DNA of 64,000 nt, from positions 1-64,000 of the forward strand of contig CAITNS010000010.1 of the NCBI GenBank assembly GCA_903893815.1, in the 5' to 3' direction. The notes under the pieces were generated by a model. That model did no database searches. It worked only from the letters and a program-made list of their open reading frames with translations, and was not told the DNA's origin. Each line of letters begins with the position of its first letter. The stretch's first letter is position 1. Positions 15,097 to 25,401 of the stretch are shown piece after piece. Made by a program: the position numbers and the translations under genes. This DNA comes from an uncultured Bacteroidota bacterium. GTDB taxonomy: Bacteria > Bacteroidota > Bacteroidia > B-17B0 > Aurantibacillaceae.

Positions 15097-18000
15097 ATGT
15101 TGAGAAAACTGCTACTTTTTATTGTTCTTGTTGTAACGGGTTGTTTAAATGCTCAAACAATGCATTGGGTAGGTGGTTCTGGTTATTGGAACGACCCAGT
15201 TCACTGGTCATATATGAGTGGTGGTGCTTCGGCTAATGTCATTCCTTCATCAAATGCTAATGTTATTTTTGATAATGCTTCTTCGGTTTCAAATTTTACA
15301 ATACATGCTTTACATAGCTTTAATTTTAAGTCAATTACTTCTGAAAACACAAATTTTAAGATAGATGTCATTGGCTCTCCAAATGTTGACTTAACAATTA
15401 CAGGAGCAGTTAATTTGAACGAATATTTTTATTTTAAATTAAATGGAAAAATTAATTTAAATCCTCAATCTGCCACAAAGTATCAATTTTCTCACAATAA
15501 ATTTAATAGCGATATATTCTTAAACTCCCAATCAGATGTTGAGTTAGGAGTTTTGCATTCTGAAAAGAAATTAATTATTTCTGGAATTTTTAAATTGAAA
15601 AACTCGTCAATACTTGTTGATGATTTAATATTAACTAATTCTCAAATAGACTTATCGAACAATCTTATTCAGGCTTCCAATGGATTTAGTATTAATAATT
15701 CTCAAATTACAAATCTAAGTACGGTAAAATCAAAAATCATTTGTCAAAAAAATAATCTTTCTTCAGGGACATTACAATCGTTAACAAATATTTCTAATAT
15801 TTCAGTAACTCCACTCTCTCCCCAGGCATGTGCAGTCCCAAATCCAACGGTTACTTTTCCTACATGTCAGGGTGTTTGCAATGGCATAGCATTATTTGAC
15901 CTTTCAGGTTGTTCAAATCCACCCTTTATTATTCAATGGATTAACGGAGCTTGTCCGGCTGCTTTGCCACCGGCAGAGGGAGCATATGTTGGAGCTACAT
16001 ATTCTGTGAATACATTATGCGGTTGCTCTAGTCAATACCTCGTTATTTTTGAGAATACTCTTGGAGAACAAACTGCGGTTCCAGTTCCTATGGTCGATCC
16101 ACCAGCAACTATTTTAAATTTTTCTACTACACAACCAACATGTAATGGTTTGTGTAATGGTCAAATTCGTGCTTCTGTATTAACTGGCGCAGTCCCCTTC
16201 TCTATAAATTGGAATCCTCCTGCTGTAACACATCCCAATGTTATAACAAGGGATACTTTAAAAAATGCTTGTGCTGGTTCATATACTGTTACTGCAACAA
16301 ATGTAAACGGCTGCGTTAATACATTTACTACCACTCTGATCCAACCCACAATCTTATCAGCTAACGGTACAAGTAGCAGTGTCACCTGTAATGCTGCTTG
16401 TAATGGTTCTGCCTTAGCTACACCAATTGGCGGTACTGCACCATATACTTATTCTTGGACATCAGCATCATCTTCACCATCTTCAGCTACCACACAAACC
16501 ATAGGTAACCTTTGTCCAGGTGTTGTTACTATGACGGTGACTGATAGTAAAACATGTACTGCAACTTTTTCTACAACTATCACGCAACCACCTGCTATAA
16601 CATTAACAGTTACAAAAACTGATTTGAATTGTGGTAATATTTGTAATGGTGCAGCCACAGTAACCGCTACAGGAGGTGTAGGAACTTTTACTTATTCATG
16701 GTCGCCAAGTGGTGGTAGCGCGGCTATAGCCACTGGCTTATGTGCGGGAGATTATACTTGCACTGTAACAAATAATGGTAATTGTATTAAAACAATTACT
16801 GTTTCTATTTTATCTCCACCAACATTAACTGCAGCGCCTACTCAAACTAATATTTTATGTAATAGTGTTTGTAATGGAGCAATTAACTTAAATACTTCAG
16901 GAGGAACACCTAATTACTCCTATGTATGGTCGCCAAACATTTCAAATACCATAACTGCTTCTGCTTTATGTGACGGTGTTTATTCCTATACCATTACTGA
17001 TGCATTAGGCTGTAAATTCTCAAATTCTGTTACTATTACTGAGCCGCCAGCTGCAACCTTAACCATTGCTTCAACTAGCATTACTTGTAATTCAGCTTGT
17101 GATGGAACAGCTATTGGAAATATGAGTGGAGGCACACCGCTTTATACATTCAGCTGGACGCCTAGCGGTTTAACTACCCCATCAATTGGAGGTCTTTGTC
17201 CAAATACTTATACATTAAGAGTAACCGACGCCAATGGATGTTTGACAACAAGAACAGTTTCTATTACTCAACCAACTGCTATTTCTTTGGTAACTACTTC
17301 TACCTCTCCAACTTGTAATGGAGTATGTAACGGTTCAATCACTGCTACTCCAGGTGGTGGAACAGGTCCTTATACCTATACATTACAATCATCGGGAGCG
17401 CCTTCAACTAGTGGCCCAAGCGCTAATTCTTCTTTTACAAGTTTATGTGCTGGGTCTTACACGCTAACCGTGAGAGATACAAAAGGCTGCGTGCAAACTC
17501 GAACTATTAATTTAACACAACCAAATCCAATTACCTTAGCTTTACCTTTTACTCCAATTAATTGTTTTAATGCTTGTAATTCAACTATTTCAACAGTTGT
17601 TGGTGGTGGTACTGGGCCTTATACATTTACATGGAGCCCATCTGGGACTGGAAATTCTCAGGTTAATCAATGTGCAGGTGTTCATTCTGCTACTGTAACC
17701 GATTCAAAAGGCTGTCAAGCATCTGCTACTATTACGATTACTTCACTTCCTGATTTAACTGTAAGCATTGTTCCAACAAATCCTAATTGTAATTCTCAAT
17801 GCACAGGTATCGCCACAACAACCGTTACAGGAGGTACACCTAATTATACGATTAATTTTAGTAATGGTGCTTCAGGAAATATCATTAATAATTTATGTCA
17901 AGGAACTTACACAGCTACCGTTATTGATTTTTTTGGCTGTACAAAAACTCAAACCGTTGCTATTACAACTCCACCTGCTTTATCTTTAACCCCAACTAAC

Positions 18001-21000
18001 GGAACAGTAAGTTGTACTGGTTCTTGTGATGGAACCTTATCAGTGGTTGCAACAGGAGGTACTGCAGGTTATTTTTATAGCTGGTCACCCACTGCTCCGG
18101 TTCAAGCTGGTGCAACTGCAAATGGATTATGTGCTGGTAATTACATAGTAAGTGTTACGGATGCATTAGGTTGTATTGCTTCTACGGTAGCTGCAGTTGC
18201 GCAACCAACTGTTTTAACTGCCTCTATAGGAAATGTTCAACCTAGTTGTAATGTGTGTATTGGTTCAGCTACTGCAAATGGCATTGGTGGCACTCCGCCA
18301 TATACTTATGCTTGGGCACCTGGAGGACAAGTAGGCCCAACTCCTAATAATTTATGTGCAGGTGTTCAAACATTAACTGTTACTGACAGCAAAAACTGTA
18401 CAACTACACAAACTGTTCAAATTAATCAAACGGTTATTACTTTAATTACAACTAATGGAGGTACATTATCTTGTAACGGAGCATGTACAGGTCTGGCAAC
18501 AGCTAATCCTGTTGGAGGAGTAGCACCTTATTCTTATACTTGGACACCTTCTCCAGTTGCACCTACACAAACAACGCAAACTGCTAGTGGCTTATGTTTT
18601 GGCACACATACGGTTACAGTTTCTGACGCTCTAGGCTGTTCAAGTTCAAATACAGTTACCTTTATTAATCCTCCGGCTATTACATTAACGGTTAATCAAA
18701 CTAACGTAAATTGCAATGGCGCATGTAATGGTATCGCAAGTGCTAATGCAATTGGAGGGATTGGAGTTATCAGTTATTTATGGCAACCAGGTGGTCAAAC
18801 TACTTCAACAATAAATGGATTATGTGCTGGTGCGTATACAGTAACTGTTACTGATGGAAATAGTTGTTCTCAAACCCAAGTCGTTACCATTATCGAAAAT
18901 AGTTTATTAACAGCAATGTTTACGCCTAACAGTCCTTCAACTTGTACTTCTTCGGATGGCTCTATTACGGCTATTATTGGTGGAGGACTTCCTACTTATA
19001 CGCTTAATTGGTTGCCAATGAACTCATCTGCAAACCCATTAACTAATCTTGGTGCTGGATCCTACACTTTAAATATTATAGATGCAGCAGGTTGTACTCA
19101 AACTATTTCAACAACATTAAGTAATCCTACAGGGCCAACAGTTACTGCCGTTTCAAACTCTATCACTTGCTTTGGTGCATGCACTGGCTCAGCAACGCTT
19201 ACAATTTCAGGAACGGGACCGTTTAATGTGAATGGCAGTTTAATTGTAGGTAATACAACCACACTTTCTGGCTTATGTGCTGGTATTACTGCTCCTATTA
19301 TCACTGATGCAAATAACTGTGTTACTAATCAAACGGTTAACATAGCAGAGCCAACTCAACTTGCAGCAAATGGTGTCGTTACGCATGATCCTTGTAATGC
19401 ATCATGTACTGGGTCTGTTAATTTAACGCCCTCAGGTGGAACATTGCCTTATTCATATGTTTGGTCACCAGCGGGTGTAGGACAAGGTCCTACTAATTTA
19501 TGTGCAGGTAATTATACAGTTAATATTACAGATGGAAATAGTTGTGTGACAACAAACACCTATTTAGTTACTGAACCGCCGGCATTGACATTAAGCTTTA
19601 ATAAAAAAGATGTATTGTGTAACGGGCAGTGTACTGGTGGAGTTAGAGCTGTTCTTGTTGGCGGATCAAGCCCTTATACTTATACTTGGATACCTTCGCC
19701 ACCTTTTGCAGGGTCTAATATCGACACATTAGTTAATATCTGTTCAGGCATTTATACTGTTAGTGCAAGTGATGTAAATGGATGTATAATTACAGGAACT
19801 ATAGATATTGGACAACCAATCGCACTTACATCTACTATTACTTCTATTAATCAAAAATGTTTTGGACAATGTAACGGTTCTGCTACTATTACAGCTGTTG
19901 GTGGCGTTGCTCCTTATTCGTATAATTATAATACAACACCAATTACACCGACACAAACTATCGGTGGTTTATGTATTGGAACTTATACGGGCGGCGTATC
20001 TGATGCAAATGGTTGCGTAAGTTCAAATAGTTTTGTGATTTCACAACCTTTACCTATAGTTGTTACTACAACAATAAGTCATCCAACTTGTAATGCAGTT
20101 TGTAATGGAAGTGTTGCAACCACTGTAACGGGAGGAAATTCAAATTATAACTATAACTGGATTCCGGTTGGCGGACCAGTTTCAAGTCCAACAGGGCTAT
20201 GTGCAGGAAGTTATACGGTTATTGTGACAGATGATAGTTTGTGCACAGGACAAGCCTTGGTAACATTAATGGACCCTGCTATTTTATTAGCAAATACATC
20301 ATTTACTAATCCTAGTTGTAATGCAAGTTGTAACGGAGTAGTTACTGCAAATCCAATTGGAGGAATAGGACCTTTTAATTATTCATGGGCTACTCCGTTT
20401 GTTAATGCTCAAACAGTACCTAATTTATGTGCAGGAATTTATACACTCACTTTAAATGATGCAAACGGTTGTCAAGCAATACAAACTGTAACTTTAACAG
20501 ATCCCCCAGCAATTACTATTAATTCATCATTAGCACCAGCAACATGTAGTGTTTCTAATGGTTCTATTAATGCTACTGCCTCTAACGGAGTAGCGCCTTA
20601 CACTTATAATTGGCTTGATCCTTTAATTATTGTTTCAGGACAAGCTACTAATACTATGGTGACAAATATCCCTGCGGGTACATACACTGTCTTAGTAACT
20701 GATAATGTGGGTTGTTCAACAACCAGTGTTATTGCTTTAAGTAATGCAGATGGACCAACCGGAGCAACAATTACTTCAACTAATGTAACTTGTAATTCAC
20801 AATGTAATGGTGCTGCTGATGTTTCTAATGCTCTTGGCGGAACAGCGCCATACACTTTGAGTTGGATTAACCCGGCTTCTGCCTCTTCATCTGTTTCAGG
20901 TTTATGTGAAGGAACCTATACGGCAGAAATTGCAGATGCTAATAACTGTTTATTCTTTCAATCAGTAGTCATCACAGAGCCACAAACGATTGATGATAAT

Positions 21001-24000
21001 GAAATTATTACTCCTGCCGCTTGTTTAGGAAATTGTAATGGTTCTATTGCTTTAAATCCTTCTGGAGGAAATGCCGGTGCATACACGTATTCATGGTCGC
21101 CAGCATCAGCTACAGGAACAGTTTCAAATCTTTGTCCAGGTGCTTATACAGCTACTATTACTGACGTTCAAGGTTGTAAATTGGTAGCAACTTATATTCT
21201 TCCTAGTTTAACAACAATTACTAGTAGTACTTTTGCAACTAACAATACCTGTTTTGGAAGTTGTAATGGAAGTATATTAGCAACTAATATAGCAGGTGGA
21301 TTACCACCATATTCTTTTTCTTGGTCTGATCCTGCCGGACAATCAACAGTAATAGCTAGCAATTTATGTAATGGAAATTATTCGGTAACGATTACAGATG
21401 CAAACGGATGTTTTAATGTATTACCTTCTGTTATCAGTTCTCCTTCAGCAGTAACATTTACACCAACGGTTACTCAACCAAATTGTGGTTTATGTGATGG
21501 CTCGGCTTTTGTTAATCCGATTGGAGGAACAGCGGGTTATACATTTGTTTGGACTAATGGTCAAGTAATTAATACTGCTTCAAATTTATGTGCAGGTGTT
21601 TATGGTATACAAATAACAGATGCTAACGCTTGTGTCACTAGTTCAAATGTTATTATTAATAGTTCTTCCACTTTTACTGGCGAAACCATTACACAACAAA
21701 ATGTGTCATGTAGCGGTATATGCGATGGCACAGTAACAGTAACTGCTATTGGCGGAACAGCGCCAATTACATATCATTGGGTTCATAATGGATCTACCTC
21801 TCAAACATTAAATGGACTTTGTGCTGGAACCTATCTCTGCAATATGACAGATGCAAATGGTTGTACAAAAACAGCTAGTGTGGTAATTGGATCAACTACT
21901 AATTTTACGATTACTCCACAAATTTCTCAATCCTCATGTTCAGCTAATACAGGGTCTATTAATGTGAATGTAGTTGGCGGTAATGGCGGCCCTTATAATT
22001 ATGTTTGGATACCAGCAGCCGCTAATACTCCATCTTTAACAAATTTAGCTCCTGGTAATTATACATTAACCGTGTCTGATGGAAACTGTTCTCAAACACA
22101 GGTGTATTCTATTAATTCCGTTAACGGTCCAATAGTTACAGCTACGCAAAATGATGTGAGTTGTTCGGGACTTTGCGATGGAAGTATATCATTAGTAATA
22201 AACGGAGGCACGCCAGCTTATACTACTGCTTGGTCAAACGGTGCATCAATACCAAACATAAATGGACTTTGTGTTGGTGCATACTCTTATACAGTAACGG
22301 ATGGTGCGGGATGTAAAGCAGTACAAAGTTTCTCTTTAGCAACTGGAACTCCAATTGTATTTAGTGTACCTGATATTAATAATCCATTATGTAATAATAA
22401 TTGTAATGGAGTTGTGACTGCTATACCAAGTGGAGGAGCTTTGCCTTATACGTATAGTTGGGTTGTATCAACGTCTACTACTTCAATTGCAAATTCTCTT
22501 TGTGCTGGAAATTATTCAGTTATAGTAACAGATGCTAATGGGTGTTCATCTCAAGAAACGTATACGTTAACTGGCCCATCTACAATTAGTGTTACAGCTG
22601 TTGTGACGGACGCAAATTGTAATGGAGCAGCAACTGGTTCTATTAATTTAAGCGTTGTAGGTGGCGTTCCAGGACTGGGCTATACTTACAGTTGGACTCC
22701 AACAAATGCTGTTACTGAGGATATAAGTAATTTAACTAGTGGAACTTACAGTGTTATAATTACAGATGCAAATGGATGTAACGTTGATTCTAGTTTTGTA
22801 GTTGCTGAGCCAACAGCAGTTGTAGATAATTTTACCATTACATCTGCTGCGTGTTTTGGAAATTGTGATGGTACAATCACATTAGCTCCAACTGGCGGAA
22901 CTGGCCCATATTCTTATTCATGGACGCCGTCTGTTTCAAATACATTAACCGCTATAAATTTATGTCCTGGACCACAAACATCTACAATTACAGATGTGCA
23001 AGGCTGTGCCTTTGTATTTAATTATAACTTACCTAGTTTAACTACTATAACAACTTCCACATTGGCAGTTAATAATTTATGTTTTAATGATTGTAATGGA
23101 GTGTTAACTGCAACGACTATTACAGGTGGTGTCGCACCTTATACTATTCAATGGAACGATCCATTAGGACAAATAGGAAATACCGCTAGTGGATTATGCA
23201 ATGGAAGTTATTCGGCAACAATTACAGATGCTAATGGGTGCTTTAACAGAATTCCAGCAGACATAAGTTCAACTTCTCAAGTAACATTTACTCCTGCAAT
23301 TACTCAACCAAGCTGCGATCAATGTGATGGTTCGGCTATTGTAAATCCAATTGGTGGAACAGCGCCTTATAATTTTTTATGGAGTAATAATCAAATAGTA
23401 AATACAGCAACAAATTTATGTTCTGGTGTTTATGCTGTTCAAATTACGGATGGTAATGGTTGTGTAAACACAACGAATGTGGTTATTAATAGTTCAAGTG
23501 GAATTACTGGAGAAGCAGTTATCTCAACTAATGTAGCTTGTGACGCTAGCGCTTGCGATGGTTCAGCTAATGTAACTGCTGTGGGTGGTGTAGCTCCAAT
23601 TTCATATAATTGGGTGCATGATAATTCAACATCACAAACTGTTAATGGTTTATGTGCTGGAACGTATTTCTGTAATATGACAGATGCTAATGGTTGTTCG
23701 AGAACAGCAAGTGTAGTTATTGGAGCTGTAACTACATTAACTATTTCATCTCAAGTAACTCAATCTTCTTGTTCTTCGTCTACTGGGTCAGTTACGGTTA
23801 ATGTAAGTGGCGGTACTGGCGGTCCATATACTTACACTTGGCTTCCAGCAGGAAGTACGCCAACAGTAAGTAATTTAGCTCCTGGAAGCTATACGTTAAC
23901 CGTTAGTGATGGCAATTGTTCTAAAACTCAAATCTTCACTATTCAGTCTATCAATTCCCCAGTAATTACATCCACTAAAAAAGATATTTCTTGCAGCGGT

Positions 24001-25398
24001 GTATGTGATGGAAATATTGCGATAACTATTGTTGGTGGAACACCTGGATACACGACCTTATGGTCTAATGGAGCTTCAACCCCGAGCATAAGCGCATTAT
24101 GTGCGGGAGCTTATTCGGTTGAAGTAACTGATGCAGCAGGATGTAAAGCCGTTCGTAATTTCTCATTAACAACAGTAAGTCCAATAGCATTTAGTGTACC
24201 TGATTTAGATGGCCCTCAATGTCATGATGCGTGTGATGGCACCTTAACTGCCATTCCTATTGGAGGAACTATGCCATATTTATTTACATGGACACCAAAC
24301 AATGTAAACACAGCAACAATTAATAGTTTATGTACAGGCAATTATTCAATTACTGTTTCTGATGCTAATGGTTGTAGTCTATCTAATAATTATTCATTAA
24401 TCAATCCACCTGCATTAACATTAACTGCTACATCTATTGATGCAAGTTGTAATACGGCTTTAGATGGAGCTATGACTACAACTGTTACAGGAGGCATTTC
24501 TCCATTTACATATAGTTGGACTCCTGGTGCAGTTATAACATCAAGTTTAACTAATGTGTTAGCGGGAACATATACTTTAATTGTAACTGATAATTTTGGG
24601 TGTGTAATTGATACTGCTTTAACCATTAATTCAACATTATCGGTAAATGCTTTAGCAGGAAATGATACATTATTCTGTCAAAACGGAACTCTTTTATTAG
24701 ATGGGTCTAACTCAAATAGCACTTTTGGAACTAACACCTACGAATGGTTTGTTGTGCCAGCGGTTGCAGCCTTTTCAAATTCAATTTCAACTACTGTTTC
24801 ACCGTCTGTTGGAACCTCTACTTATGTTCTAGTTGCAACTAATGGCGTTTGTATTGATAGTGATACGATTGTAGTTAATTCAAACCCGCTTCCTAATGTA
24901 GATGCTGGACCAACACTAAGCATTCCATTATTTTCTTCAGCAACAATTGGAGGAAATCCAACTAGCTCAACAGCTACTACATTTAGCTGGTCTCCAGTAA
25001 TAGGATTAGATAATCTATCAGGAACAAATCCAGTATCTGGTACAACGGTTACAACTATTTATACGGTATCAGTTATTGATGTGAACGGTTGCTTTAATTC
25101 TGATACAGTAACAGTTTACGTTTACCCTGAAATTAAAATTCCAAATGGATTCTCTCCAAATGGAGATGGTAAAAATGATGTATGGCAAATTGATTTTATT
25201 GATCAGTTCCCAGATTGTGAAGTGGAAGTGTATAATCGTTGGGGTGAGCAATTGTTCTACTCTAAAGGATATGCCATACCATTTAACGGGCAATACAAAG
25301 GAAAAAATTTACCAGTGGGAACGTATTATTATGTTGTGAAGTTGAATCATCCTAACTACCCAAAACCATATACAAGCCCATTAACCATATTTAGATAA
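15097..25398 (+). CDS. giant SprB-like adhesin, T9SS substrate with CHU_C domain
   Basis: 3433 residues. Order: signal peptide (1-20, GCLNAQ); the WVGGSGYWNDPVHWS motif and a beta-helix-like region rich in Asn/Ser (about 25-245); about 38 tandem SprB-type repeats of 70-80 residues (about 255-3184); two or three Ig-like modules; and a CHU_C domain (about 3345-3433, IPNGFSPNGDGKNDVW, YNRWGEQLFYS). A typical repeat reads x-C-N-x-x-C-N-G, GG(T/I)xPYTYSW, LCAGxYTVTVTDANGC, so it has four conserved cysteines. SprB in Flavobacterium johnsoniae is a mobile surface adhesin driven along the cell by the gliding motor; this protein is about half its length. It is followed after three bases by an SprF-family gene. 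Repeats 22-29 and 30-37 are duplicates of each other as a block. Confidence 0.9.
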   Translation: MLRKLLLFIVLVVTGCLNAQTMHWVGGSGYWNDPVHWSYMSGGASANVIPSSNANVIFDNASSVSNFTIHALHSFNFKSITSENTNFKIDVIGSPNVDLTITGAVNLNEYFYFKLNGKINLNPQSATKYQFSHNKFNSDIFLNSQSDVELGVLHSEKKLIISGIFKLKNSSILVDDLILTNSQIDLSNNLIQASNGFSINNSQITNLSTVKSKIICQKNNLSSGTLQSLTNISNISVTPLSPQACAVPNPTVTFPTCQGVCNGIALFDLSGCSNPPFIIQWINGACPAALPPAEGAYVGATYSVNTLCGCSSQYLVIFENTLGEQTAVPVPMVDPPATILNFSTTQPTCNGLCNGQIRASVLTGAVPFSINWNPPAVTHPNVITRDTLKNACAGSYTVTATNVNGCVNTFTTTLIQPTILSANGTSSSVTCNAACNGSALATPIGGTAPYTYSWTSASSSPSSATTQTIGNLCPGVVTMTVTDSKTCTATFSTTITQPPAITLTVTKTDLNCGNICNGAATVTATGGVGTFTYSWSPSGGSAAIATGLCAGDYTCTVTNNGNCIKTITVSILSPPTLTAAPTQTNILCNSVCNGAINLNTSGGTPNYSYVWSPNISNTITASALCDGVYSYTITDALGCKFSNSVTITEPPAATLTIASTSITCNSACDGTAIGNMSGGTPLYTFSWTPSGLTTPSIGGLCPNTYTLRVTDANGCLTTRTVSITQPTAISLVTTSTSPTCNGVCNGSITATPGGGTGPYTYTLQSSGAPSTSGPSANSSFTSLCAGSYTLTVRDTKGCVQTRTINLTQPNPITLALPFTPINCFNACNSTISTVVGGGTGPYTFTWSPSGTGNSQVNQCAGVHSATVTDSKGCQASATITITSLPDLTVSIVPTNPNCNSQCTGIATTTVTGGTPNYTINFSNGASGNIINNLCQGTYTATVIDFFGCTKTQTVAITTPPALSLTPTNGTVSCTGSCDGTLSVVATGGTAGYFYSWSPTAPVQAGATANGLCAGNYIVSVTDALGCIASTVAAVAQPTVLTASIGNVQPSCNVCIGSATANGIGGTPPYTYAWAPGGQVGPTPNNLCAGVQTLTVTDSKNCTTTQTVQINQTVITLITTNGGTLSCNGACTGLATANPVGGVAPYSYTWTPSPVAPTQTTQTASGLCFGTHTVTVSDALGCSSSNTVTFINPPAITLTVNQTNVNCNGACNGIASANAIGGIGVISYLWQPGGQTTSTINGLCAGAYTVTVTDGNSCSQTQVVTIIENSLLTAMFTPNSPSTCTSSDGSITAIIGGGLPTYTLNWLPMNSSANPLTNLGAGSYTLNIIDAAGCTQTISTTLSNPTGPTVTAVSNSITCFGACTGSATLTISGTGPFNVNGSLIVGNTTTLSGLCAGITAPIITDANNCVTNQTVNIAEPTQLAANGVVTHDPCNASCTGSVNLTPSGGTLPYSYVWSPAGVGQGPTNLCAGNYTVNITDGNSCVTTNTYLVTEPPALTLSFNKKDVLCNGQCTGGVRAVLVGGSSPYTYTWIPSPPFAGSNIDTLVNICSGIYTVSASDVNGCIITGTIDIGQPIALTSTITSINQKCFGQCNGSATITAVGGVAPYSYNYNTTPITPTQTIGGLCIGTYTGGVSDANGCVSSNSFVISQPLPIVVTTTISHPTCNAVCNGSVATTVTGGNSNYNYNWIPVGGPVSSPTGLCAGSYTVIVTDDSLCTGQALVTLMDPAILLANTSFTNPSCNASCNGVVTANPIGGIGPFNYSWATPFVNAQTVPNLCAGIYTLTLNDANGCQAIQTVTLTDPPAITINSSLAPATCSVSNGSINATASNGVAPYTYNWLDPLIIVSGQATNTMVTNIPAGTYTVLVTDNVGCSTTSVIALSNADGPTGATITSTNVTCNSQCNGAADVSNALGGTAPYTLSWINPASASSSVSGLCEGTYTAEIADANNCLFFQSVVITEPQTIDDNEIITPAACLGNCNGSIALNPSGGNAGAYTYSWSPASATGTVSNLCPGAYTATITDVQGCKLVATYILPSLTTITSSTFATNNTCFGSCNGSILATNIAGGLPPYSFSWSDPAGQSTVIASNLCNGNYSVTITDANGCFNVLPSVISSPSAVTFTPTVTQPNCGLCDGSAFVNPIGGTAGYTFVWTNGQVINTASNLCAGVYGIQITDANACVTSSNVIINSSSTFTGETITQQNVSCSGICDGTVTVTAIGGTAPITYHWVHNGSTSQTLNGLCAGTYLCNMTDANGCTKTASVVIGSTTNFTITPQISQSSCSANTGSINVNVVGGNGGPYNYVWIPAAANTPSLTNLAPGNYTLTVSDGNCSQTQVYSINSVNGPIVTATQNDVSCSGLCDGSISLVINGGTPAYTTAWSNGASIPNINGLCVGAYSYTVTDGAGCKAVQSFSLATGTPIVFSVPDINNPLCNNNCNGVVTAIPSGGALPYTYSWVVSTSTTSIANSLCAGNYSVIVTDANGCSSQETYTLTGPSTISVTAVVTDANCNGAATGSINLSVVGGVPGLGYTYSWTPTNAVTEDISNLTSGTYSVIITDANGCNVDSSFVVAEPTAVVDNFTITSAACFGNCDGTITLAPTGGTGPYSYSWTPSVSNTLTAINLCPGPQTSTITDVQGCAFVFNYNLPSLTTITTSTLAVNNLCFNDCNGVLTATTITGGVAPYTIQWNDPLGQIGNTASGLCNGSYSATITDANGCFNRIPADISSTSQVTFTPAITQPSCDQCDGSAIVNPIGGTAPYNFLWSNNQIVNTATNLCSGVYAVQITDGNGCVNTTNVVINSSSGITGEAVISTNVACDASACDGSANVTAVGGVAPISYNWVHDNSTSQTVNGLCAGTYFCNMTDANGCSRTASVVIGAVTTLTISSQVTQSSCSSSTGSVTVNVSGGTGGPYTYTWLPAGSTPTVSNLAPGSYTLTVSDGNCSKTQIFTIQSINSPVITSTKKDISCSGVCDGNIAITIVGGTPGYTTLWSNGASTPSISALCAGAYSVEVTDAAGCKAVRNFSLTTVSPIAFSVPDLDGPQCHDACDGTLTAIPIGGTMPYLFTWTPNNVNTATINSLCTGNYSITVSDANGCSLSNNYSLINPPALTLTATSIDASCNTALDGAMTTTVTGGISPFTYSWTPGAVITSSLTNVLAGTYTLIVTDNFGCVIDTALTINSTLSVNALAGNDTLFCQNGTLLLDGSNSNSTFGTNTYEWFVVPAVAAFSNSISTTVSPSVGTSTYVLVATNGVCIDSDTIVVNSNPLPNVDAGPTLSIPLFSSATIGGNPTSSTATTFSWSPVIGLDNLSGTNPVSGTTVTTIYTVSVIDVNGCFNSDTVTVYVYPEIKIPNGFSPNGDGKNDVWQIDFIDQFPDCEVEVYNRWGEQLFYSKGYAIPFNGQYKGKNLPVGTYYYVVKLNHPNYPKPYTSPLTIFR
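20785..24430 (+). repeat. tandem duplication of an eight-repeat block inside the SprB-like gene
   Basis: Protein repeats 23, 24, 25, 26, 27, 28 and 29 match repeats 31 to 37 one for one (for example ILPSLTTITSSTFATN against NLPSLTTITTSTLAVN, and VNPIGGTAGYTFVWTNGQVI against VNPIGGTAPYNFLWSNNQIV). Repeat 22 and repeat 30 share the segment leading into the block. The period is about 1830 bases (for example 21016 to 22846). Copies have diverged at the DNA level, so the duplication is not recent. Boundaries are approximate. Confidence 0.8.
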
Positions 25399-25401
25399 AA
25401 G

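Noticed and set aside
15862-24650. Regular DNA repeats suggestive of a CRISPR-like or satellite array
   Set aside because: The period is about 220-240 bases, the frame is open throughout, and the similarity is at protein level with variable third positions; these are SprB-type coding repeats.
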